From positions 125,909 through 189,908 of the forward strand of contig NZ_FOSE01000002.1 of NCBI RefSeq assembly GCF_900114185.1: a stretch of DNA of 64,000 bases, written 5' to 3'. The position numbers and the translations under genes were made by a program. The notes below the pieces were generated by a model that had not been told where the DNA came from, ran no database searches, and saw nothing but the letters and a program-made list of their open reading frames with translations. Shown here piece by piece: positions 25,234-34,124 of the stretch (the first letter of the stretch is position 1; each line of letters begins with the position of its first letter). This stretch comes from Cellulomonas sp. KH9. GTDB taxonomy: Bacteria > Actinomycetota > Actinomycetes > Actinomycetales > Cellulomonadaceae.

Positions 25234-26874
25234 ATGGCTCGCAGCACCCGTCCACGCCCCACGGCACCGGGCCGCGCGCCCGCCCGCCGTGCGCTCACGT
25301 CCGCCGCGGCGCTGCTCACCGCGTCCAGCCTGGTGCTGGCGGGGTGCACCGGCGGTGACGACGACGAGGCGGCGGCCTCGGGCAGCGACGACCTGACGAT
25401 CCTGGTCGTCAAGCACGCGCTCACCCGGGCCATGAGCGAGATGGCCTGGGTCGACGAGCTGGAGGAGACCGCGGGCGTCACGATCACCTGGGAGGAGGTC
25501 AGCGCCGACTGGGACCAGAAGAAGTCGACCATGCTGGCCGCCGGTGACACGCCCGACCTCATCATCGGCGGCAACGTGATCACCGACTCGGACCTCGCGA
25601 CGTTCCGGACCCTGTTCGAGGACCTGAGCGACGACATGGACGCGATGCCGAACGTCAAGGCCATGTTCGAGCAGGTCGACGGCGCGAAGGCGATGTCGAC
25701 GCAGGCCGACGGCGCGATCTACGCGCTGCCCAGCTGGAAGGAGTTCTGGCCGCAGGCCATCACCCGCCAGTACATCAACCAGCAGTGGCTCGACAACCTC
25801 GGCCTGGAGATGCCGACGACGTGGGACGAGCTCTACGACGTCCTGCTCGCGTTCAAGCAGCAGGACGCGAACGGCAACGGCGACCCCTCCGACGAGATCC
25901 CCATGGACTGGTCGCCCGTCAGCACCACGGGCTACGGCTACTTCCAGCCCACCGCGCTGCTCGGCAGCACCGGGCTGCCGATCACCGGCGGCGGTGGCAC
26001 GGGGTACTTCGTCGAGGACGGGAAGGTGGGCAGCTTCCTGGCCGACGAGCGCTGGAAGGCGGTGCTCGAGTTCCTCCACCGCGCGTACTCCGCCGGCCTG
26101 GTCAACCAGAACGTCATCACGCAGGACTACTCGGCGTACCAGTCGATCGGCCGCGGCTCGGGCGACACCGCCGCCGTGGGCTTCAGCTGGGGCTGGACCG
26201 CCTCGGACCGGTTCGGTGCGCAGCTCGCGCCGCAGTACGCCTCGATGGCGCCGCTGCTCGCGGAGGCCGGTCAGAGCGAGGACGTGACCTGGAGCTACGA
26301 CTTCGAGAACCTCACGCCCAACCACGTCGTCGTCTCGGCGCGGACCAAGGCCAAGGACGCGGCGCTGCGCGTGGTCGACGCGCTCTACTCCCAGGACCTC
26401 TCGCTCCAGGTGCTCTTCGGTGACTTCGGGACCAACATCGCCCCGGGCGACGACGGCTCGTACGAGGTGCTGCCGCCCGCCGACGGCGAGAGCGACCCGT
26501 CGACCTGGAAGTGGACGTCGACGCTGGCCGACCTCGGACCGCTGTGGATCCGCGAGGGCCTGGACGTGACCCTGCCGACCGACCTCGCCGAGGCCGTCGA
26601 GCAGAGCGTCCCGCTGGAGGAGGCGGTCGCGAACGTCGACGTCGACGAGGACGTCCTGCCGCCCTACCTGAAGATGTCGACCGAGGACCTGAGCACGCTC
26701 GCGCTCAACAACTCCGCGATCCTCAACCTCAGCCAGACGAAGTTCGCCGAGTTCGTCACCTCCGGCGGGATCGACGCCGGTTGGGACGCGTACGTGGACC
26801 AGCTCGAGGCGGCGGGTCTGACGCAGAACGTCGAGCTGTACCAGAAGTACTACGACGAGGCCGCCAAGGGCTGA
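25234..26874 (+). CDS. Extracellular sugar-binding lipoprotein of an ABC importer (LplA-like)
   Basis: This 546-residue family 1 solute-binding protein is of the large LplA/YtcQ type that works with LplB- and YtcP-type permeases. A twin-basic leader and hydrophobic segment end in the lipobox LVLAGC (residues 33-38), so Cys38 should carry the lipid anchor. The mature part begins with an acidic linker, then DLTILVVKHALTRAMSEMAW and ITWEEVSADWDQKKSTMLAA, followed by aromatic-rich segments suited to binding an oligosaccharide. ATG at 25234 has a near-perfect AAGGAGGAG. Two strong stem-loops separate it from the first permease gene. The exact sugar is not shown; the neighbouring hydrolases suggest arabinose- or xylose-containing oligosaccharides. 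Confidence 0.9.
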   Translation: MARSTRPRPTAPGRAPARRALTSAAALLTASSLVLAGCTGGDDDEAAASGSDDLTILVVKHALTRAMSEMAWVDELEETAGVTITWEEVSADWDQKKSTMLAAGDTPDLIIGGNVITDSDLATFRTLFEDLSDDMDAMPNVKAMFEQVDGAKAMSTQADGAIYALPSWKEFWPQAITRQYINQQWLDNLGLEMPTTWDELYDVLLAFKQQDANGNGDPSDEIPMDWSPVSTTGYGYFQPTALLGSTGLPITGGGGTGYFVEDGKVGSFLADERWKAVLEFLHRAYSAGLVNQNVITQDYSAYQSIGRGSGDTAAVGFSWGWTASDRFGAQLAPQYASMAPLLAEAGQSEDVTWSYDFENLTPNHVVVSARTKAKDAALRVVDALYSQDLSLQVLFGDFGTNIAPGDDGSYEVLPPADGESDPSTWKWTSTLADLGPLWIREGLDVTLPTDLAEAVEQSVPLEEAVANVDVDEDVLPPYLKMSTEDLSTLALNNSAILNLSQTKFAEFVTSGGIDAGWDAYVDQLEAAGLTQNVELYQKYYDEAAKG

Positions 26875-26884
26875 CGCCACCGGG

Positions 26885-26916
26885 GCGTGGTGGCGGGCGT
26901 CCGCCCGCCACCACGC
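26885..26916 (+). terminator. Perfect 15-bp stem-loop after the binding-protein gene
   Basis: Arms of 15 bases (26885-26899 and 26902-26916) pair perfectly around a two-base gap. It is the first of two hairpins between the binding-protein gene and the permease gene. It may protect the upstream message end and lower permease expression. Confidence 0.6.
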
Positions 26917-26930
26917 CGCACCGGACGATC

Positions 26931-26956
26931 CACGACCCGCGACGGCGCGGGTCGTG
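26931..26956 (+). terminator. Second stem-loop, 11 bp with ACGG loop
   Basis: CACGACCCGCG and its exact complement enclose ACGG. The hairpin ends just before the ribosome-binding site of the permease gene (GGAGGGAG at 26960-26967), so it could also affect translation start. Confidence 0.5.
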
Positions 26957-26974
26957 ACAGGAGGGAGTGGTGTC

Positions 26975-27958
26975 GTGGCGGTGACCCTCGACGAGACCGC
27001 GGCGAACGTGCCGGGGTCGACGCCGGTCCGCGCGATGGTGCGCGGCCGACGGCGCAGGACGCTCAGCGGGCACCTGCGCACCCGGTGGCAGCTGTGGCTC
27101 ATGCTGGCGCCGGCCGTCGTCGTGACGGCGGTGTTCTCGTACGTCCCGATGTACGGGATCCAGCTCGCGTTCCGGGAGTTCGACTTCGCCGCCGGGCTCA
27201 CCGGCGGCAAGTGGGTGGGGTTCAAGTACTTCCAGCAGTTCTTCGACAGCCCGTTGTTCTGGGACCTGATCCGCAACACCGTGGCGATCAGCCTGACGAC
27301 CCTGATGGTCGGGTTCATCGCACCGGTGCTGCTGGCGCTGACGGTCAACCAGATCGTCGGACCGCGGCGCAAGCGGTTCACCCAGACCGCGACGTACCTG
27401 CCGCACTTCATCTCGATCGTCGTCGTCGTCGGCATGCTGCAGGTGTTCCTGTCGCCGACGTCGGGCGTGATCCCCCACTTCCTCGGCCTGTTCGGCGTGG
27501 AGGGGACCAACTACCTGGGCGACCCGGGCTCGTTCGTCTCCGTCTACGTGATCTCCGAGGTCTGGCAGCACTGCGGGTGGAACAGCATCATCTACCTCGC
27601 CGCGCTGTCGAGCATCGACACCCAGCTCTACGAGGCGGCACGCGTCGACGGTGCCAGCCGACCGCAGATCATCCGGCACGTCGACCTGCCCGCTCTGGTG
27701 CCGACGATGGTGGTGCTGTTCATCCTCAACATGGGCGGTGTGCTCAACGCGGGATTCGAGAAGATCTTCCTCATGCAGAACCCGATGAACCTGCCGGCGT
27801 CGGAGGTCATCTCCACGTACGTCTACAAGATCGGCATCCTGCAGAGCCAGTTCAGCTACTCCACCGCCATCGGCCTGTTCAACACCGTCATCAACTTCGC
27901 CTTCCTGGTGCTGACCAACCAGCTCGCCAAGAAGTTCGCGAACACGAGCCTGTGGTAA
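26975..27958 (+). CDS. Sugar ABC transporter permease, LplB-like
   Basis: This 327-residue inner-membrane permease has six predicted helices. It carries the EAA loop of the MalF type (LYEAARVDGASRPQIIRHVDL), where an ATPase docks. The N-terminus WQLWLMLAPAVVVTAVFSYV and the YGIQLAFREFDF segment are typical of LplB/YtfL-type permeases. GTG at 26975 has GGAGGGAG at proper spacing; the frame also opens at 26954, which would read through that site. No ATPase gene is in the operon, as is usual for this family, which borrows a shared MsmX-type ATPase encoded elsewhere. Confidence 0.92.
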   Translation: MAVTLDETAANVPGSTPVRAMVRGRRRRTLSGHLRTRWQLWLMLAPAVVVTAVFSYVPMYGIQLAFREFDFAAGLTGGKWVGFKYFQQFFDSPLFWDLIRNTVAISLTTLMVGFIAPVLLALTVNQIVGPRRKRFTQTATYLPHFISIVVVVGMLQVFLSPTSGVIPHFLGLFGVEGTNYLGDPGSFVSVYVISEVWQHCGWNSIIYLAALSSIDTQLYEAARVDGASRPQIIRHVDLPALVPTMVVLFILNMGGVLNAGFEKIFLMQNPMNLPASEVISTYVYKIGILQSQFSYSTAIGLFNTVINFAFLVLTNQLAKKFANTSLW

Positions 27959-27972
27959 CCGGGAGGACGACC

Positions 27973-28881
27973 ATGCTCACGACGTCCCTGCGTCGGCGGA
28001 CACCCGGCGACCTGCTGTTCTCGATCGCCGTCGGCACCGTCGTGGCGCTCGTGCTCTTCGCGACCATCTACCCGATCTGGTTCGTCTCGATCGCGTCGGT
28101 CAGCGACCCCGCGATGGTGGCGACCGGCAGGGTCTGGCTGATCCCGCAGGGGTTCAGCACCTTCGGGTACGAGCAGATCCTCGCCGACGACCGCATCTGG
28201 ACCGGCTACCGCAACACGCTGCTGTACACGGTGGTCGGCACCGCGCTCAACCTCGTGGTGACCCTGCCGGCGGCCTACGCGCTGTCGCGCCGGGAGTTCG
28301 CCCCGCGCCGCGCGCTGATGTTCTTCTTCGCGTTCACGATGTTCTTCAGCGGCGGCCTCATCCCGACGTACCTGCTCTACCGCGACCTCAACCTGCTCGA
28401 CAACTGGTTGGTCTTCGTCCTGCCGTCGGCGCTGAACGTGTACAACCTCATCATCGCCCGTGCGTTCTTCGAGAACTCGTTGCCCGAGGAGCTCTTCGAG
28501 GCCGCGATGCTCGACGGGGTGGGGTACCTGAAGTTCTTCGTCTCCATGGCGCTGCCGTTGTCGAAGGCGATCATCGCGGTGATCGGGCTGTACTACCTGG
28601 TGCAGCACTGGAACGACTTCTTCACGGGTCTCATCTTCGTGCGGGACTACGACAAGCAGCCGCTGCAGATCGTGCTGCGCGACATCCTGCTGTCCAACCA
28701 GGCGTTCGCCGGTGGTGCGGGCGGTGCGGGGGGATCCGGCGGCGGCGCGTACGCCCAGCAGTTCGCCGACCAGATCAAGTACGGCGTCATCATCGTCTCC
28801 ACCCTGCCCGTCCTGCTGGTCTACCCCTTCATCCAGAAGTACTTCGAGAAGGGCGTCATGGTCGGGTCGGTGAAGGGCTGA
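27973..28881 (+). CDS. Sugar ABC transporter permease, YtcP-like
   Basis: This 302-residue second permease pairs with the LplB-like protein. Six helices are visible, with FFFAFTMFFSGGLIPTYLLY in the middle and the EAA loop LFEAAMLDGVGYLKFFVSMA. An unusual glycine-rich stretch (AGGAGGAGGSGGGAYAQQF) lies in the loop before the last helix. ATG at 27973 follows GGGAGGACG. The gene ends by overlapping the YesL-like gene (TGATG). Together the two permeases and the lipoprotein form an importer lacking its own ATPase. Confidence 0.92.
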   Translation: MLTTSLRRRTPGDLLFSIAVGTVVALVLFATIYPIWFVSIASVSDPAMVATGRVWLIPQGFSTFGYEQILADDRIWTGYRNTLLYTVVGTALNLVVTLPAAYALSRREFAPRRALMFFFAFTMFFSGGLIPTYLLYRDLNLLDNWLVFVLPSALNVYNLIIARAFFENSLPEELFEAAMLDGVGYLKFFVSMALPLSKAIIAVIGLYYLVQHWNDFFTGLIFVRDYDKQPLQIVLRDILLSNQAFAGGAGGAGGSGGGAYAQQFADQIKYGVIIVSTLPVLLVYPFIQKYFEKGVMVGSVKG

Positions 28882-29537
28882 TGGGCCGGCTCGTCGGCTG
28901 GCACACCAGGGTCGGTGACCTGGGGCTGCGGCTGCTGGTGCTGCACCTGCTGTGGATCGCCTGGACGGTCCGCGGGGGCGTCGTGCTGGGGGTCTTCCCG
29001 GCCTCGGCGGCCGTGCACGCGGTCGTGCGACGTGACGCGATGCACGGCGTCGACGGCCGCGGTGTGCGTGCCGTGCGCGCGGAGTTCCGGGCGGCGTGGC
29101 GTGTCGAGCTCGTGCCGGCCAACGTGGTCGGGTACGCGGTCCTCGGGCTGTGGGGGGTGCTCCTGCTGGACCGCCGGGTCCTCGCCACCACGGACCTCGG
29201 TGCGGCCGGGCCGGTGCTCGCGGGCCTCCTGACGGTGCTCACCGTCGCCTTCTTCGTGGTCAGCGCCGTGCTGCCGGTCCTGGCCTCCCACTACGCCGAG
29301 GGTCCGGTACGCCTGCTGCGCCGGGCCGTGCTGCTCGTCGCCGCCCGCCCCGTCCTCGCGCTGGGCAACGCGGTCGTGGTCGGTACCGTGCTGTGCGCGT
29401 ACTACCTCGTCCCGGGGCTGGCGCCGGTGTTCGGCGTCGCGCTGCCCGCCTGGCTGTCGTTCTCGACGCTCTGGGGCAGCGGTGTGCTCCCGGGGGCGGT
29501 GCGTGCTCCGTCGGTCGAGGCGGCCGCGGTCGCCTGA
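28881..29537 (+). CDS. DUF624 (YesL-like) membrane protein
   Basis: This 218-residue membrane protein of the YesL/DUF624 family is often encoded beside LplB/YtcP-type importers; its role is not established. About five helices are predicted, beginning with LRLLVLHLLWIAWTVRGG and the family-like FPASAAVHAVVRRDAM (a positive-inside loop). The ATG shares a base with the stop of the upstream permease gene, giving a TGATG junction. It closes the transport part of the cluster; a C-rich 151-base gap separates it from the GH31 gene. Confidence 0.78.
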   Translation: MGRLVGWHTRVGDLGLRLLVLHLLWIAWTVRGGVVLGVFPASAAVHAVVRRDAMHGVDGRGVRAVRAEFRAAWRVELVPANVVGYAVLGLWGVLLLDRRVLATTDLGAAGPVLAGLLTVLTVAFFVVSAVLPVLASHYAEGPVRLLRRAVLLVAARPVLALGNAVVVGTVLCAYYLVPGLAPVFGVALPAWLSFSTLWGSGVLPGAVRAPSVEAAAVA

Positions 29538-29607
29538 CCACCGGCACGGTCCCGCCCACGCCGAGGCTCCGTCCCGGCCCGCACCGCACCGCCCACCCGG
29601 CCCACCA

Positions 29608-29635
29608 CCCGCCCCGCCCCGCCCCGTCCCACCCC
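29608..29635 (-). other. G-quadruplex-capable tract on the minus strand
   Basis: The plus strand carries six runs of three or four C separated by one or two bases. The minus strand therefore has six G-runs with very short loops, which fits the canonical G-quadruplex pattern. It lies in the gap between the YesL-like and GH31 genes, within a longer C-rich, G-poor stretch. Confidence 0.6.
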
Positions 29636-29688
29636 GATCCCTCTCCACCGCTGCACGGGCCACGCCCCGGCGGGAAGGACGCAGACCT

Positions 29689-31728
29689 GTGACGCACGTG
29701 TTCGACACCGAAGCCGGCACCCTCGTCTGGCGCGGCGACGGCGAGACCCTCGTGGTCGAGCCGTGGGGCCGCGACAGCGTCCGCGTGCGGGCGGCCCTGG
29801 GCGACGTCGTCGACGCCGACTGGGCGCTGCTGCCGCCGGACCCCGCGGCGCACGCCGACGCGCACGTCGTGGTGGACGGGTCGACGGCGACGCTGACCAA
29901 CGGCCGCATCCGGGTCGTCGCGACGGCCACCAGCGGCAAGGACTGGCAGACCGGCGCCCTCGCGCACGACTGCCGGCTCGCGTTCGAGGACGTCGACGGC
30001 CGGCCCCTGTTCTCCGAGGTGCCGTCGGGCGGCGCCCTGAAGGTGCGGGCCCGCACGTACCGGCCGCTGCCGGGCGGCGGCGTGCAGGCCGGGCTCGCGC
30101 TGCGGACCCCGGCCGGCGAGCACCTGGCGGGCATGGGGCAGTACCAGCAGGACCTCGTCGACCTCAAGGGCAGCACGCTCGAGCTCGCGCAGCGCAACTC
30201 GCAGGCGAGCGTGCCGTTCGTGCGGTCCAGCGCCGGCTACGGGTTCCTGTGGCACAACCCGGCGATCGGCCGCGCGACGTTCGCGGCCAACCGCACCGAG
30301 TGGACGGCGGAGGCCTGCCGCCAGATCGACTACTGGGTGACCGCGGGCGCGACGCCGGCGGACGTCAGCCGGCGCTACGCCGAGGCGACGGGCCACGCGC
30401 CGATGATGCCCGAGCACGGTCTGGGGTTCTGGCAGTGCAAGCTGCGCTACGCGAGCCAGGCCGAGCTGCTGGCGGTCGCGCGCGAGCACGTGCGCCGCGG
30501 CCTGCCGCTCGACGTGATCGTCGCGGACTTCTTCCACTGGCCGCACCTGGGCGACTACCGGTTCGAGGACGAGTTCTGGCCGGACCCGGCGGCGATGGTG
30601 GCCGAGCTGCGCGAGCTGGGCGTCGAGCTCATGGTGTCCGTCTGGCCGCAGGTGTCGCCGGAGTCCGAGAACTTCCCCGAGATGTCGCGGCGCAACCTGC
30701 TCGTGCGCACGAACCGCGGTATCGACGTGCAGATGTGGTTCGGCGGACCGAGCCGGTTCGTCGACGCGACGAACCCCGAGGCGCGGCGGTTCCTGTGGGA
30801 CCGGTGCCGCGAGGGGTACGCGCGCCACGGCGTCCGCCTGTTCTGGCTGGACGAGGCGGAGCCCGAGTTCGGGGTCTACGACCACGACGCCTACCGGTTC
30901 CACGCCGGCCAGGGGACCGAGGTGGCCAACTGGTACCCGCAGGCCTTCTCGCGCGCGTTCTTCGACGGGCAGACGGCCGACGGGGAGCGGGAGGTCGTCA
31001 ACCTCGTGCGCTGCGCGTGGGCGGGGTCGCAGCGCTACGGGGCGCTGGTGTGGTCGGGCGACATCCACTCCGACTTCCCGACGCTGCGCCGCCAGATCGT
31101 CGCCGGCGTCCACATGGGTGCCGCCGGCATCCCGTGGTTCACCACCGACATCGGCGGTTTCGGTGGCGGCCGCACGGACGACCCCGCCTTCCACGAGCTG
31201 CTGGTGCGCTGGTTCCAGGTGGGCACCTTCCTGCCGGTGATGCGGCTGCACGGTGACCGCGTCCCGGCGAGCCCGGTGCGGGCCGCGGACGGTTCGGAGC
31301 GCAACCCCACGGGGGCGGGCAACGAGCTGTGGTCCTTCGGCGACGCCGTCTACGGCGTGCTGGAGCGTTACGTGCACCTGCGGGAGGAGCTGCGCGGGTA
31401 CACGCGCGAGCTGATGGCCGCCGCGCACACCGACGGTCAGCCGGTCATGCGGGGTCTCGCCCACGAGTTCCCGGACGACCCGTGGGCGTGGCGGGTGGCG
31501 GACCAGTACCTGTACGGGCCGTCGTTGCTCGTCGCCCCCGTGCTGGAGGCGGGTGCGACGTCCCGTCGGGTCTGGCTGCCGGAGGGGGCGACGTGGACGT
31601 CGCTCGTGACGGGGCAGGTGTACGACGGCGGGCAGTGGCTCGACGTGGACGCCCCGCTCGCGACCCTGCCGGTCTTCGCACGCGACGGGGCGCTCGCGCA
31701 CCTCGTCGGCCGTATCCCGCGGGCCTGA
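29689..31728 (+). CDS. Glycoside hydrolase family 31 (alpha-xylosidase or alpha-glucosidase type)
   Basis: This 679-residue GH31 enzyme is a retaining alpha-glycosidase. The N-terminal beta-sandwich (to about 230) leads into the TIM barrel. The likely nucleophile is Asp388 in FWLDEAEPEFG, and the likely acid/base is Asp458 in VWSGDIHSD. IPWFTTDIGGFGGG and FLPVMRLHGDR are further family motifs. No signal peptide is present, so it acts in the cytoplasm on imported oligosaccharides. GTG at 29689 follows GGAAGGAC. The bond cleaved cannot be read from the sequence; alpha-xylosidase, alpha-glucosidase and alpha-galactosidase activities all occur in GH31. Confidence 0.9.
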   Translation: MTHVFDTEAGTLVWRGDGETLVVEPWGRDSVRVRAALGDVVDADWALLPPDPAAHADAHVVVDGSTATLTNGRIRVVATATSGKDWQTGALAHDCRLAFEDVDGRPLFSEVPSGGALKVRARTYRPLPGGGVQAGLALRTPAGEHLAGMGQYQQDLVDLKGSTLELAQRNSQASVPFVRSSAGYGFLWHNPAIGRATFAANRTEWTAEACRQIDYWVTAGATPADVSRRYAEATGHAPMMPEHGLGFWQCKLRYASQAELLAVAREHVRRGLPLDVIVADFFHWPHLGDYRFEDEFWPDPAAMVAELRELGVELMVSVWPQVSPESENFPEMSRRNLLVRTNRGIDVQMWFGGPSRFVDATNPEARRFLWDRCREGYARHGVRLFWLDEAEPEFGVYDHDAYRFHAGQGTEVANWYPQAFSRAFFDGQTADGEREVVNLVRCAWAGSQRYGALVWSGDIHSDFPTLRRQIVAGVHMGAAGIPWFTTDIGGFGGGRTDDPAFHELLVRWFQVGTFLPVMRLHGDRVPASPVRAADGSERNPTGAGNELWSFGDAVYGVLERYVHLREELRGYTRELMAAAHTDGQPVMRGLAHEFPDDPWAWRVADQYLYGPSLLVAPVLEAGATSRRVWLPEGATWTSLVTGQVYDGGQWLDVDAPLATLPVFARDGALAHLVGRIPRA

Positions 31729-31804
31729 GGTCGCCGGGCACCACCCGCGCACCCCGTCGCGCGCGCCGCCACGCCCGCCACCCGCTCCACCGTGAGGAAC
31801 CGTC

Positions 31805-34108
31805 ATGCCGCTGACCGTCGCCCCGTCGGGCGCACCCCGCACCCCCCGTCCCGTCGGGACGTTCCCGCTGTCGCAGGTCCGTCTGCTCGACGGGCCGTTC
31901 CGCGTCGCCCAGGACGCGTCGGTGCGCTACGTGCTCGCGCTCGACCCGGACCGGCTCTGCGCGCCCTACCTGCGCGAGGCGGGCCTGCCGAGCGGCCCCG
32001 GCTACGGCAACTGGGAGGGCGACGGCATGGGTGGTCACATGGGCGGGCACCACCTGTCGGCGTGCGCGAAGCTGTGGGCGGCGACCGGTGACGCCCGCCT
32101 GCGGGACCGGCTCGAGCGCGTGCTCGACGTCCTGGAGCGCTGCCAGGAGGCGGTCGGCACGGGGTACCTCGGGGGCGTGCCCGGAGGCGCGCGGCTCGGC
32201 GAGGAGCTCGCGGCGGGCGTCGTCGACGCCGACACGTTCAGCCTCAACGGGCGCTGGGTGCCCCTGTACAACCTGCACAAGACGTTCGCCGGGCTGCTCG
32301 ACGCGGCCACCTTCGCGGGGTCGGCCCGCGCCATGCGGCTCGCCGTCGCCTGGGCCGGGTGGTGGCTGTCGGTCAGCCGCGCGGTGCCGGACGACGTCTT
32401 CGAGGACGTGCTGACCACCGAGTTCGGCGGGATGGCCGACGCGTTCGCGACGCTCGCGCAGCTCACCGGCGACCCCGCGCACCTGGCGGAGGCGCGCCGC
32501 TTCGAGCACCGCCGGCTGCTGGACCCGCTCGCCGCCGGGCGCGACGAGCTCGGCGGGCTGCACGCGAACACGCAGATCGCCAAGGTCGTCGGGTACGCCC
32601 GGCTGGCCGACCTGACGGGGGAGGAGCGCTACGCCGCGGCCGCGGACACGTTCTGGCGCACCGTGACCGGGCACCGCACGCTGGCGATCGGGGGCAACTC
32701 GGTGCGCGAGCACTTCCACGACGACCCCGTCGCCGCGGTCACCGACCGCCAGGGGCCCGAGACGTGCAACACCGCCAACATGCTCGAGCTGACGGCGCTG
32801 CGCTTCGCGGCGACGGGGGACCTGGACCTCCTCGAGCACTACGAGCGCGCGACGTACAACCACGTCCTGTCCTCGCAGCACCCGCAGCACGGCGGTCTCG
32901 TGTACTTCACACCGCTGCGGCCGGCGCACTACCGGGTGTACTCCCAGCCGGAGACGTCCATGTGGTGCTGCGTGGGCACGGGCACGGAGAACCACGCGGG
33001 CTACGGCGCGCTGGTCTTCTCGCGGTACGACGACGACCTCGCGGTCAACCTGTACCTGGGCGCCGAGCTCGACTGGGCCGAGCGCGGCGCCACCGTGCGC
33101 GTCGAGGCCGACCTGCACCGGTCCGACGTGGCCGTCGTCCGTGTCGCCGTCCGCGAGCCCGTCGCGTTCGCCCTGCGCCTGCGCCGGCCCGGGTGGGCGT
33201 CCGAGGTGGTCGTCGAGGAGGACGGTGCGCCTGTGGCCACCGTGCTCGACGACGGTCACCTGGTGGTGCGCCGCACCTGGTCGGGGGAGCGGACGCTGAC
33301 CGTCCGGTTCACCACGGGTCTGGTGGCCGAGCCCCTGCCCGGCGACGCGTCCTGGGTCGCGTACCGCTGGGGGCCCGTCGTGCTCGCCGCGCGTGACGGC
33401 GAGGACGACCTCGACGGCCTGCTCGCCGGCCCCGAGCGCATGGGGCACGTCGCGGCCGGTCCCGTCCGGCCGCTGGCGGCGACGCCGGTGGTCGTCGGCG
33501 ACCCCGCGCGGGCCGTGACCCTGGCGGCGCGCGACCCGCTCACCGTGGACCTCACCGTCCGGTGCGCCGGTGCGGACGTCCCCACGCGCGTACGGCTCGA
33601 GCCGTTCACGCGCCTGCACGACGTGCGCTACACGGTGTACTGGCCGGTGGGCGAGGACGCGGACGTGCGACGCGCGCGGCTCACGGCGCTCGACGCGTCC
33701 GACGCGCCGCGGGTGACGGTGCTCGACGAGGTCGCCGCCGGTGAGCAGCAGCCCGAGTCGGACCACGGCTTCGCCGGTGAGGGCACCCGGGCCCGCAGCG
33801 ACGGCGGGACGCGCACGCGCAGCGCGAGGGGGTGGTTCTCCTACGCGCTGCGCGACCCGGAGGGCCGGGGGCGCGTGGTGCGGGTGACGTACCGGGCGGC
33901 CGGCGCGGACGACCCGCGCGCGCACGAGGTGCGCCTCGGCCCCGCGGTGGTGCAGCCGGCCGCGACCGCGGAGCGGGACGGCGTCGTGCACGAGGACCTC
34001 CCGGTGGACGGCGCGGCCCGGACCGACGGACTCGTCGTCGTGACCGTGCTGGCGCGCGACGGCCTGCCGACGCCGGACGTGACGGCGGTGCAGCTCCTGG
34101 CGGGCTGA
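31805..34108 (+). CDS. GH127/GH146-type beta-L-arabinofuranosidase (DUF1680)
   Basis: This 767-residue DUF1680 enzyme probably removes beta-L-arabinofuranose. It has the (alpha/alpha)6-barrel motif NWEGDGMGGHMGGHHLSACA. The zinc/cysteine active-site residues are visible: Glu319 and Cys321 in ETCNT, and Cys388-Cys389 in WCCVGTGTE. They match Glu338, Cys340, Cys417 and Cys418 of Bifidobacterium HypBA1, in which Cys417 is the nucleophile. C-terminal beta domains follow. The DGxGGHxGGH form leans towards GH146 rather than GH127. No signal peptide is visible, so it is likely cytoplasmic. ATG at 31805 follows TGAGGAA. It lies directly after GH31 and converges on the tetR gene. Confidence 0.9.
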   Translation: MPLTVAPSGAPRTPRPVGTFPLSQVRLLDGPFRVAQDASVRYVLALDPDRLCAPYLREAGLPSGPGYGNWEGDGMGGHMGGHHLSACAKLWAATGDARLRDRLERVLDVLERCQEAVGTGYLGGVPGGARLGEELAAGVVDADTFSLNGRWVPLYNLHKTFAGLLDAATFAGSARAMRLAVAWAGWWLSVSRAVPDDVFEDVLTTEFGGMADAFATLAQLTGDPAHLAEARRFEHRRLLDPLAAGRDELGGLHANTQIAKVVGYARLADLTGEERYAAAADTFWRTVTGHRTLAIGGNSVREHFHDDPVAAVTDRQGPETCNTANMLELTALRFAATGDLDLLEHYERATYNHVLSSQHPQHGGLVYFTPLRPAHYRVYSQPETSMWCCVGTGTENHAGYGALVFSRYDDDLAVNLYLGAELDWAERGATVRVEADLHRSDVAVVRVAVREPVAFALRLRRPGWASEVVVEEDGAPVATVLDDGHLVVRRTWSGERTLTVRFTTGLVAEPLPGDASWVAYRWGPVVLAARDGEDDLDGLLAGPERMGHVAAGPVRPLAATPVVVGDPARAVTLAARDPLTVDLTVRCAGADVPTRVRLEPFTRLHDVRYTVYWPVGEDADVRRARLTALDASDAPRVTVLDEVAAGEQQPESDHGFAGEGTRARSDGGTRTRSARGWFSYALRDPEGRGRVVRVTYRAAGADDPRAHEVRLGPAVVQPAATAERDGVVHEDLPVDGAARTDGLVVVTVLARDGLPTPDVTAVQLLAG

Positions 34109-34124
34109 GGCCCGCGCCGTCCCG

